The position numbers were made by a program, and so were the translations under genes. The notes under the pieces are model-generated. The model saw only the letters and a program-made list of their open reading frames with translations. It searched no databases and had not been told where the DNA came from. A DNA stretch of 49,422 nt from Blastocatellia bacterium (lineage in GTDB: Bacteria > Acidobacteriota > Blastocatellia > Pyrinomonadales > Pyrinomonadaceae): the NCBI GenBank assembly GCA_016789145.1, contig JAEUQI010000013.1, positions 1 through 49,422 on the forward strand, read 5' to 3'. Numbering within the stretch: position 1 is the first letter of the stretch; every line of letters begins with the position of its first letter. Of the stretch, positions 18,077 to 25,623 are shown piece after piece.

Positions 18077-19465
18077 ATGAAAATACTATTCCAACGGATC
18101 GCCGCCGCATTAATGATCTCGGCCACGATCTTTTCGCTTACAGGAAATGCCGCGGCACAAAAGTCGACAGCTAACACGGGCATCAATGTGCCCGTCACTT
18201 ATTACACACTCAAGAACGGCCTCAAGGTTGTGCTGTCGCCCGACGCGAGCGCACCGATCGCGACCGTCGCCGTTTACTACAACATCGGCTTCCGTATCGA
18301 ACCGCGTGAGCGCACAGGCTTTGCTCATTTATTCGAGCACCTGATGTTTCAAGGTTCGAAAAATCTCGGCAAGCTCGAATACATTCGCTTAGTCGAAAGT
18401 AATGGCGGCGTGCTCAACGGCTCAACCCGTTTCGATTTCACGAACTATTTTGCAGTCGTACCTTCGCACAAGGTAGAAACCTTACTTTGGGCCGAAGCCG
18501 ACCGTATGCGCGGGCTCGATATCACCGAGGAGAATCTCAAGAACCAACAAGGCGTTGTCGGAAACGAGGTCAAGGTCAACGTTCTGAACCAGCCTTACGG
18601 CGGATTTCCTTGGATCGACCTTCCGATGGCTGCATTTACCAATTGGTATAACTCGCACAATTTCTATGGCGAACTTTCGGATATCGAAGCTGCCACATTA
18701 GCAGACGCCAAGACCTTTTTCGACAAATACTATTCGCCAAAGAATGCAGTACTCGTGGTAACAGGCGATTTTAATGAGGCCGAGACCAAAACCTGGGTCG
18801 AGAAATACTTCGCCGATATCCCTGCTCAAGAACCTGACAAGATCCCTGACATTTCCGAACCAAGGCAGACTGAAGAAAAGACCGTCACAAAAGTCGATAA
18901 ACTCGCCAATAAGCCGGGCATCGCATTCGGTTACAAGATGCCGGAACGCGGCACGCCTGAGTATTACGCGATGGGGTTGATCGATCAGATCATGGTTCAA
19001 GGCGAAGACAGCCTCCTCTACAAGGAAATGGTGAAGGATAAGGGTTACACCGGCGGCGTCGGCGGCGGCATCAACTCGGGCCTCGGCAATATGTTCAACT
19101 ACAACGGCCCGATGCTGTTCGATATCTCATTGATCCACGATCAGAAATTCTCACCCGATCAGATAACGAAGTCGCTAGATTCCGTTGTAGCGAATTTGCA
19201 GCAGAACGGTGTCACTCAGAAGGACATCGACCGAGCGATAGTTAAGCTGCGATCAGGGTTGTACGACACGATGACGCAGTTTGGCGGATTTGGGCGTGCC
19301 GATCTACTCGCAAGCTTTGCGTTGTTTGATAACGACCCGAAAAAGATCAATCAGATCGAGGCGAATTTTAAGAAAGTAACGCCCGAACTTATTAAGAAAA
19401 CCGCGAAAGAATACCTTCGCAACACCAACCGGACGACCGTCGTCCTAAAAGCGGAGGGCAAATAA
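18077..19465 (+). CDS. M16 family zinc peptidase, catalytic subunit
   Basis: A 462-aa exported pitrilysin-type peptidase. The signal peptide ends near residue 27 (GNAAAQ). The inverted zinc motif HLFEH is at 84-88 (H84, E87 catalytic, H88), with the distal acidic ligand expected in the ENLKNQQGVVGNEVK helix. The C-terminal half-domain carries the R/Y-type pattern FGRADLLASF. Length is that of the two-domain class that works as a pair. It is followed after one base by a second M16 gene lacking the zinc motif, so a periplasmic heterodimer that degrades peptides is likely. Confidence 0.93.
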   Translation: MKILFQRIAAALMISATIFSLTGNAAAQKSTANTGINVPVTYYTLKNGLKVVLSPDASAPIATVAVYYNIGFRIEPRERTGFAHLFEHLMFQGSKNLGKLEYIRLVESNGGVLNGSTRFDFTNYFAVVPSHKVETLLWAEADRMRGLDITEENLKNQQGVVGNEVKVNVLNQPYGGFPWIDLPMAAFTNWYNSHNFYGELSDIEAATLADAKTFFDKYYSPKNAVLVVTGDFNEAETKTWVEKYFADIPAQEPDKIPDISEPRQTEEKTVTKVDKLANKPGIAFGYKMPERGTPEYYAMGLIDQIMVQGEDSLLYKEMVKDKGYTGGVGGGINSGLGNMFNYNGPMLFDISLIHDQKFSPDQITKSLDSVVANLQQNGVTQKDIDRAIVKLRSGLYDTMTQFGGFGRADLLASFALFDNDPKKINQIEANFKKVTPELIKKTAKEYLRNTNRTTVVLKAEGK

Positions 19466-19466
19466 A

Positions 19467-20849
19467 ATGTACAAAGAAAAAAGTGTTCTCGCAATAGCGT
19501 TTTTGTGTCTAATTAGCGTAACGGGTAGTGTATTCGCTCAAAAACAAACGCCTCCTATTGGCGGCAAACCGAAACCCTTCGTCTTTCCAAAGCAAGAGGT
19601 TTACACACTGCCTAACGGCATGAAAGTCACACTGGTGCCGTACGGCTCGGTTCCCAAAGTCGCTGTTCAGGCAACCATCTACGCCGGAACAAAGGACGAC
19701 GCCAAGGGCAAGAAGGCAATCTCCGAAATGGTCGGCTCGATGCTAAAAGAAGGCACTAAAACCCGAACCGCCGAGCAGATCGCGACATCGTCCGCCGAAA
19801 TGGGCGGTAGCGTTTCGACCGGAACGGGCACGGACAGCACGTCGATCTCAGGCGAAGTTCTGAGCGAATTCGGCCCACAGTTTGTTGCCCTGATCGGCGA
19901 TATGATCCTTAATCCGGCCTTCAATGCTGACAGTCTCGAGCGCCTAAAAGCGAACAAGCTTCGCAATCTTGCGGTCGGTAGAACTCAGGCCGGCAACCAA
20001 GCTTGGTCAAAATTCCGCGAAGTGATCTTTCCCGACCATCCTTATGGCAAGATCGACCCGACCGATGCTGAGGTTCAATCCTATACGCTCGAAGATGTTC
20101 GCTCGTTCTATACACAGAATTACGGAGCATCGAGAACCGCACTGTATGTCGTCGGAAAATTCGACACTGCTGCGGTCAAGCAAGCCATCACCAAGGCATT
20201 CGGCGGTTGGTCGAAAGGAACACCAGCTACACGCAATGTTCCAAAGATCGACGCAAAGCGTTCGTTGACACTGATCGACCGTCCAGGCTCACCGCAGTCA
20301 ACGATCTATCTCGGTATGCCGGGACCTGCGATCTCGGATGCGGACTATGCGAAGTTCGTCGTTATGGATTCGATCCTCGCTGGCTCGTTCGGTTCCCGCA
20401 TCACGGCGAACATTCGAGAGAACAAAGGCTATACGTATTCGCCCGGCAGTTTTCTGTGGAACCGATACAAGACCGGCTATTGGGTACAGAATGCCGATGT
20501 TACGACGCAATTCACAGGTGCTTCGATCAAGGAGATCTTGTTCGAGATCGAGCGTATGCGAAACGAGCCCGTGTCGGAAAAGGAGCTTAATGGCATCAAG
20601 AGCTACTTGATCGGCCTTTACGTTCTGCAAAATTCCGCTCGTACGGGCGTTATCGGTCAGCTCGAAAGCATGAACTACAACGAACTCGACCGAGCGTCTC
20701 TCGACAACAACGTCAGTCGGTTATCCGCAGTCACGGCTGCGGATGTTCAGGAAATGGCGAAGAAGTATCTTGTCGAAGACAAGATGACCATCGTCGTGGT
20801 CGGCGACAAAGCTTCGGTCGCAGACCAGATCAAGCTCTACGAAAAGTAG
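19467..20849 (+). CDS. M16 family peptidase-like protein, non-catalytic partner
   Basis: A 460-aa exported protein (signal peptide ending VFAQK, near residue 25) with the M16 fold. Where the active partner has HxxEH it has KKAISEMVGSM, so it cannot bind zinc there. It keeps the C-terminal features of M16B partners: GSFGSRITANIRENKGYTYSPGS and the PVSEKELNGIKSYLIG helix. The start lies one base after the stop of the catalytic gene, indicating translational coupling and balanced expression. In known pairs of this kind the inactive subunit completes the substrate-binding chamber. Confidence 0.93.
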   Translation: MYKEKSVLAIAFLCLISVTGSVFAQKQTPPIGGKPKPFVFPKQEVYTLPNGMKVTLVPYGSVPKVAVQATIYAGTKDDAKGKKAISEMVGSMLKEGTKTRTAEQIATSSAEMGGSVSTGTGTDSTSISGEVLSEFGPQFVALIGDMILNPAFNADSLERLKANKLRNLAVGRTQAGNQAWSKFREVIFPDHPYGKIDPTDAEVQSYTLEDVRSFYTQNYGASRTALYVVGKFDTAAVKQAITKAFGGWSKGTPATRNVPKIDAKRSLTLIDRPGSPQSTIYLGMPGPAISDADYAKFVVMDSILAGSFGSRITANIRENKGYTYSPGSFLWNRYKTGYWVQNADVTTQFTGASIKEILFEIERMRNEPVSEKELNGIKSYLIGLYVLQNSARTGVIGQLESMNYNELDRASLDNNVSRLSAVTAADVQEMAKKYLVEDKMTIVVVGDKASVADQIKLYEK

Positions 20850-20859
20850 CCTCGGTCCG

Positions 20860-20904
20860 GCCACGAATGCACGAAGAAAATGAATCTATTCGTGCATTCG
20901 TGGC
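20860..20904. terminator. Perfect 16-bp inverted repeat between convergent genes
   Basis: GCCACGAATGCACGAA (20860-20875) and its exact complement (20889-20904) flank a 13-nt loop, between the M16 pair (plus) and ppsA (minus). On the plus strand the following sequence is pyrimidine-rich (TTCCCTCTTTTCTCTT). It may act as a bidirectional terminator or be a member of a repeat family. Confidence 0.6.
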
Positions 20905-20920
20905 TTCCCTCTTTTCTCTT

Positions 20921-23329
20921 CTATTTAGCCGCGAGAGCTTTCTTCTCGGTTTCCAAGATCTGCTTTGTCGTCTGCAACACTGTATCCGGATTGAGAGATA
21001 TCGAATTGATACCTCGCTCAACCAAAAACTGAGCAAATTCAGGATAATCCGAAGGAGCCTGCCCGCAAATGCCGATCTTTTTGCCTGCACGAACTGCCGC
21101 GTCGATGGCCATCGCGACCATTTTTTCGACCGCACCGTTTCGCTCGTCGAATAGATGAGCGACCATTTCACTGTCTCGGTCTAATCCCAACGCAAGCTGC
21201 GTCAGATCGTTCGAGCCGATCGAATAGCCGTCGAAAACTTCGAGAAACTCGTCAGCGAACACGACGTTTGCGGGCAGTTCGCACATGGCGTAGATCTCGA
21301 GGCCGTTTTCGCCTTGCACGAGGCCGTGTTCGGCCATCAGTGCAATGACCTTCTTGCCTTCTTCTACGGTGCGGCAAAACGGGATCATCGGCGTGATATT
21401 GGTCAGGCCCATGTCCTCACGTGCACGCTGCATGGCGAGACATTCGAGCTTGAAACCGGCCTTGTAACGGTCGTCGTAATACCGCGAGGCTCCGCGAAAG
21501 CCGATCATCGGATTCTCTTCTTCGGGCTCAAACTCCTTGCCGCCGATCAGCATCGCGTATTCATTTGATTTGAAATCGGACATACGCACGATCACGGGCT
21601 TTGGATAGAAAGCTGCGGCGATACGTCCGACGCCTTCGGCTAGACTGCGAACGAAAAACTCCTTCGGGTCTTCCTCATGAATACGGGCCGCGATGATATC
21701 AACATCAGCCTTGTTCCGAAGCCGCGGATAATTCACCAAAGCCATCGGATGGATGCCAATGTGGTTATTGATGATAAATTCGAGACGAGCAAGGCCGACG
21801 CCGTCGTTTGGTAGTCGCGAAACAGCGAACGCATGATCAGGATCACCAACGTTCATCATTATCTGCGTCTTCGGGCGTTCGGTGTCAGTTATCTTTTGCT
21901 TCTCGACCTTAAAATCGATCTTGCCGTAATAGATATTGCCGCGTTCGCCCTCGGCACAGCTGACGGTGATGTCGGTGCCGTTCTTCACTTTTTCAGTCGC
22001 ATCACCGGAGCCTACGATACATGGAATTCCAAGTTCCCGACTGATGATCGCACTATGACAAGTACGTCCGCCGCGATCCGTGACGATCGCCGACGCCCGC
22101 TTCATGATCGGCTCCCAAGCGGGATCGGTCATTGAGGTGACAAGAATTTCACCTTCTTTGAATGTGTTCAGCTTCGCCGAATCAAGCATTACATGAGCCT
22201 GGCCATGGCCGATCTTTTCACCGACGGCGACGCCCGTGGCGAGCGGAGCTCCGTGCGTTCCGGTCAGTTTGTAGGTCTCGATGTAGTTTGCCGTGTTCTG
22301 AGCGTGGATCGTTTCAGGGCGAGCTTGTAATATGAACAATTCGCCCGTAATGCCGTCTTTCGCCCATTCGATGTCCATCGGCTGAGGGCGACCGGCGAGC
22401 TTGGAATAGTGATCTTCGATCGCACAAGCCCACGTCGCCAGTTGCAGAACCTCGAAACCGGCGAGGCAAAATCGATTTCGCTGAGTATCGACAACGTCGC
22501 GGACCTGCGTGCCCGTTCCGTCATCGGCGAAGACCATCTTGACCTCTTTGACGCCAAGCTTTCGCGTGACGATCGGCCTAAAACCTTGCTTGAGCGTAGG
22601 TTTGAAAACGATCCATTCGTCCGGCGTCGCCATGCCCTGAACGACGGCCTCGCCTAGGCCCCAAGCACCATTGATCACGACAACGTCGCGAAAACCACTC
22701 TCGGTATCGAGCGTGAACATCACGCCCGAACAGGCGATATCGCTTCGCACCATCGGCTGAATTCCGATCGAAAGTGCGACATCGAAATGGTCGAAACCTT
22801 TGACGGTTCGGTATGAGATCGCACGGTCGGTCCAAAGCGAAGCAAAGCATTCGTGACATGCCTCGATAATACGTTGCTCGCCGCGAACATTGAGGATCGT
22901 GTCTTGCTGTCCTGCAAACGAGGCGTCCGGCAGGTCTTCAGCAGTCGCCGACGAACGAACGGCAACCTCGTAATTCATCTTGCCAATTCGAGTGCCCAGA
23001 CGTTTGTATGCTTCGCCGATCGCTGTTTCGACCTCGGCTGGAAATGGCGTTTCGAGCATCAATCGACGAGCTTCGGCACCGACGCGAGCGAGTTCATCGA
23101 GGTCGTTGACATCAAGGCCTTTGAGCAGTTTCTTGAGCCGGTCACGAAGTCCGTCGGTCTCAAGCAATACTTCGTAAGCGTGGCTGGTCGTCGAAAAACC
23201 ATCGACCGAGCGAACGCCTTGTCGTGTCAGCTGCTGAAAAAGCTCGCCCAGCGAAGCACATTTCCCGCCAACTATCGCGACATCGCCATTGCCGACTTCC
23301 GAGAAATCTAGAACGTATGGTTTCGTCAT
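20921..23329 (-). CDS. ppsA: Phosphoenolpyruvate synthase
   Basis: Converts pyruvate, ATP and water to phosphoenolpyruvate, AMP and phosphate, the entry step of gluconeogenesis. About 802 aa, the usual length. Domains in order: ATP-grasp pyruvate/ATP-binding domain (VGGKCASLGEL, SSATAEDLPDASFAGQQDT), the mobile phosphohistidine domain with GGRTCHSAIISRELGIPCIVG, and the PEP-binding barrel (GLARLEFIINNHIGIHP, IGSNDLTQLALGLDRD, GICGQAPSDYPEF with the catalytic Cys). The ATG at 23329 is chosen over a longer frame from 23395 because the latter would read through an inverted repeat and the family start is MTKPYVLDF. It lies downstream of glpX on the same strand. Confidence 0.95.
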   Translation of the reverse strand: MTKPYVLDFSEVGNGDVAIVGGKCASLGELFQQLTRQGVRSVDGFSTTSHAYEVLLETDGLRDRLKKLLKGLDVNDLDELARVGAEARRLMLETPFPAEVETAIGEAYKRLGTRIGKMNYEVAVRSSATAEDLPDASFAGQQDTILNVRGEQRIIEACHECFASLWTDRAISYRTVKGFDHFDVALSIGIQPMVRSDIACSGVMFTLDTESGFRDVVVINGAWGLGEAVVQGMATPDEWIVFKPTLKQGFRPIVTRKLGVKEVKMVFADDGTGTQVRDVVDTQRNRFCLAGFEVLQLATWACAIEDHYSKLAGRPQPMDIEWAKDGITGELFILQARPETIHAQNTANYIETYKLTGTHGAPLATGVAVGEKIGHGQAHVMLDSAKLNTFKEGEILVTSMTDPAWEPIMKRASAIVTDRGGRTCHSAIISRELGIPCIVGSGDATEKVKNGTDITVSCAEGERGNIYYGKIDFKVEKQKITDTERPKTQIMMNVGDPDHAFAVSRLPNDGVGLARLEFIINNHIGIHPMALVNYPRLRNKADVDIIAARIHEEDPKEFFVRSLAEGVGRIAAAFYPKPVIVRMSDFKSNEYAMLIGGKEFEPEEENPMIGFRGASRYYDDRYKAGFKLECLAMQRAREDMGLTNITPMIPFCRTVEEGKKVIALMAEHGLVQGENGLEIYAMCELPANVVFADEFLEVFDGYSIGSNDLTQLALGLDRDSEMVAHLFDERNGAVEKMVAMAIDAAVRAGKKIGICGQAPSDYPEFAQFLVERGINSISLNPDTVLQTTKQILETEKKALAAK

Positions 23330-23340
23330 AAACGGAGCGC

Positions 23341-23403
23341 GGACACTCTTGTCCGCATGAGCGTCGCTTCGACGCGAAAACAAAGAAACGGACAAGAGTG
23401 TCC
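23341..23403. repeat. Nested inverted repeat between glpX and ppsA
   Basis: GGACACTCTTGTCCG (23341-23355) is exactly complementary to 23389-23403. Inside the 33-nt spacer is a second hairpin, GCGTCG-CTT-CGACGC (23361-23375). It lies between the glpX stop and ppsA start on the minus strand and could attenuate ppsA or belong to a REP-like family. Confidence 0.75.
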
Positions 23404-23411
23404 GTACTCCA

Positions 23412-24455
23412 TCAAAACCTAATTACCGCATCAGGGCCGCCTTCGACGTGGACGGTATCGACGAAGCGGATGCTCTTGCTGTCGGTCGTCATCACGACCG
23501 AGTGCGTGCGTTTGCCGGAGCCGAAGAATCGCACGCCGCGAAGCAGCGAACCGTCGGTTACGCCGGTCGCACAGAAAATGATCTTCTTGCCCGGAGCAAG
23601 GTCGTTGGTGTCATAAACCTTGTTCGCGTCGGTGATGCCCATCGCGGCCAGGCGTTCCATGACCTCGTCGTGTGGTGGCACCTTATTCTTATCAACGCCG
23701 AGTTTGTCAGGGTCCCAAACGAGCTTCGCCTGAATCTCGCCATTCAAACATTTCATCGCGGCAGCAGTGATGACGCCTTCGGGAGCACCGCCGATGCCCA
23801 TCAGTGCGTGAATGTTCGTACCTGCGACTGCCGCCGAAATACCTGCCGAAAGGTCTCCGTCTGAGATCAGGCGAATACGGGCACCGGCAGCACGAACTTC
23901 GTCAACGAGTCCTTTGTGACGAGCACGATCCAGACATATCACTGTCAGATCATCAACATCGCGTCCCAAACGTCTCGCGATGTTCTTGAGATTATCCGCG
24001 ACCGGAGCGTCGATATCTACCGCGCCGCGACACGAAGGCCCGACGACGATCTTGTCCATATAGAGGTCCGGAGCGTTGAGCAGACCGCCGCGTTCGGCAG
24101 CCGCGAGAACGGCGATCGCGTTGTTGGCTCCTAGTGCACAGAGATTTGTGCCCTCAAGCGGATCGACCGCTATATCGACCTCCGGGAACTCGTTGCGAGC
24201 TTCGTCGCTAAAGGCGCCGCCGCCGACTTCTTCGCCGATGTAGAGCATCGGCGCTTCGTCGCGTTCGCCCTCGCCGATCACGATACGGCCGCGCATCGGC
24301 ACGGTGTCCATTACTTCGCGCATCGCTTCGACGGCAACATGGTCAGAGAATTTGCGGTCGCCCTGGCCCATCGTCTTGGCAGATTCGATAGCAGCGGCTT
24401 CGCAAACTCGTAAAAAATCGAGCGAAAGGTCACGTTCGGCTTTGATGTTCTTCAT
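23412..24455 (-). CDS. glpX: Class II fructose-1,6-bisphosphatase
   Basis: Hydrolyses fructose 1,6-bisphosphate to fructose 6-phosphate in gluconeogenesis. The 347-aa protein shows GlpX signatures: [18 protein letters not shown], the metal site [20 protein letters not shown], the phosphatase core [29 protein letters not shown], and the C-terminal [15 protein letters not shown]. Length is normal. It precedes ppsA on the minus strand with about 80 nt between, so the two gluconeogenic enzymes may share a transcript. It is divergent from the ferredoxin gene. Confidence 0.95.
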   Translation of the reverse strand: MKNIKAERDLSLDFLRVCEAAAIESAKTMGQGDRKFSDHVAVEAMREVMDTVPMRGRIVIGEGERDEAPMLYIGEEVGGGAFSDEARNEFPEVDIAVDPLEGTNLCALGANNAIAVLAAAERGGLLNAPDLYMDKIVVGPSCRGAVDIDAPVADNLKNIARRLGRDVDDLTVICLDRARHKGLVDEVRAAGARIRLISDGDLSAGISAAVAGTNIHALMGIGGAPEGVITAAAMKCLNGEIQAKLVWDPDKLGVDKNKVPPHDEVMERLAAMGITDANKVYDTNDLAPGKKIIFCATGVTDGSLLRGVRFFGSGKRTHSVVMTTDSKSIRFVDTVHVEGGPDAVIRF

Positions 24456-24528
24456 CGGTTATATAATGTTACTTTTTCTAAACTGAACTGCGGTTGTTGA
24501 TGGCATTCTACCACTTGTCTAACCTGAT

Positions 24529-24557
24529 TTGACAAGCTATGCTCAGAATATTACGGT
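24529..24557 (+). promoter_or_regulatory. Candidate sigma-70-type promoter for the ferredoxin gene
   Basis: A perfect TTGACA (24529-24534) is followed after 17 nt by TACGGT (24552-24557), a weak -10. Transcription would start near 24564, about 30 nt before the ATG at 24595, which fits the AGGAAG ribosome-binding site. Confidence 0.4.
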
Positions 24558-24594
24558 TTTATTTCGCGTTTTCTTTGCGCGAACGAGGAAGAAC

Positions 24595-24891
24595 ATGACC
24601 TATATTGTTGCCGAACCATGTGTCGATTGTAAGTACAGCGATTGTGCCGCCGTTTGCCCTGTTGAGGCGTTTCACGAATTGCCCGACCGCCTGCTCATTA
24701 ATCCGGACACCTGCATCGACTGCGACGCTTGCTTGCCGGAATGCCCTGTCGAGGCGATCTATTCGGATATGTCGATCCCCGAAGAGTATTTGCCTTGGCT
24801 GGAGATAAACGCGACCGCGGAGAATTATCCGATCATCAGCGTAAAACAGCCAGCGCTTTACGGACCTAATTGTAAAGGACAGCCTGAATAG
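24595..24891 (+). CDS. fdxA: Ferredoxin, 7Fe (3Fe-4S plus 4Fe-4S) type
   Basis: A 98-aa electron carrier of the FdxA/Azotobacter ferredoxin I type. Seen: first cluster region CVDCKYSDCAAVCPVEAF and second cluster region CIDCDACLPECPVEAI, then a C-terminal extension with YLPWLEINATAENYPII typical of this class. The spacing of the first Cys set matches a 3Fe-4S site with an extra Cys. The ATG at 24595 is preferred to an upstream in-frame start because AGGAAG lies 5 nt before it and the protein family begins MTYIV. It is monocistronic, followed by a terminator. The redox partner is not evident here. Confidence 0.94.
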   Translation: MTYIVAEPCVDCKYSDCAAVCPVEAFHELPDRLLINPDTCIDCDACLPECPVEAIYSDMSIPEEYLPWLEINATAENYPIISVKQPALYGPNCKGQPE

Positions 24892-24924
24892 GCTTATCTC
24901 TAATCACAGCCCTACCGAAATGAG

Positions 24925-24950
24925 GCCGTCTGAAAAGGCGGCTTTTTTTT
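24925..24950 (+). terminator. Intrinsic terminator after the ferredoxin gene
   Basis: GCCGTC (24925-24930) and GGCGGC (24937-24942) pair around TGAAAA (one G-T pair), followed by eight T. The repeat array begins about a dozen bases later. Confidence 0.8.
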
Positions 24951-24962
24951 GTTGTGTAACAA

Positions 24963-25167
24963 CTGTCCGCACTGTCCCGAGCGTTCTTGCTGTCCGCGGC
25001 GTTCTCGCCGTTCTCGCTGTCCGCGGTGTTCTTGCTGTCCGCGGCGTGTTTCACGAAACATGATATGCGGGCTGGAAGCCCGCGTTCCGACTGTCCGCAC
25101 TGTCCCGAGCGTTCTTGCCGTCCGCGGCGTTCGCGGCGTTCTTGCTGTCCGCGGCATGTTTCACGAG
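24963..25167 (+). repeat. GC-rich tandem repeat array, copy B
   Basis: Two imperfect units of the array at 3983-4344: GTCCGCACTGTCCCGAGC, then several 18-bp cells of the GTTCTTGCTGTCCGCGGC type, then the TGTTTCACGA box. One GC hairpin (GCGGGCTGGAAGCCCGC, 25067-25083) separates the units. Minus-strand Arg-rich open frames here arise from the repeat. Confidence 0.85.
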
Positions 25168-25577
25168 GTCGAAAATAGCGTGTTTCGGTGGAACGTTTTC
25201 TCTGCCCGAACGCTGTATCTCTAGTGATTTCAACAGTTAGTATGAAACGTCCTGAAAAACACTCCAAAAGCGTACCAGAATGTGCCGGAATACATATCTC
25301 TAGTGTTTTCAACAGTTACAGATCGATCTCGCAAAATCGTTCCACAAGCGTTCCAGCGGTTCGTGGAACGCTTAAACCATTGAGAATACTAGTGTTACGA
25401 GATCCAATACGCCATTTTTAGCCCAAAACGAAAAAAACTGTAAGACATTGTCTTACAGCACCGTTAGAAACAGTGGTTTCCGTTAAGTGCTTATTCCGTC
25501 CGATTGTATTTAGATGTCAAAGATCTAGTGGCCGCATGGGTTGCGGGTTCTTAACAGTATATCATAGATGCAACGTC
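25168..25577 (+). repeat. Dispersed intergenic element, core of copy B
   Basis: Near full-length match to 4345-4755 with the same landmarks in the same order. They are GTGGAACG, two TTTCAACAGTTA motifs, hairpin 25349-25370, CTTAAACCATTG, ATTTTTAGCCCAAAACG, a perfect palindrome at 25438-25458, AAACAGTGGTTTCCGTTAAG, GTCAAAGATCT and ATCATAGATGCAAC at the end. No gene is seen from 24892 to 25623. Confidence 0.85.
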
Positions 25578-25623
25578 GTATCAAGAAATATTTTGCCGAG
25601 GTTGGCGTTTCGGGAACCTACTG

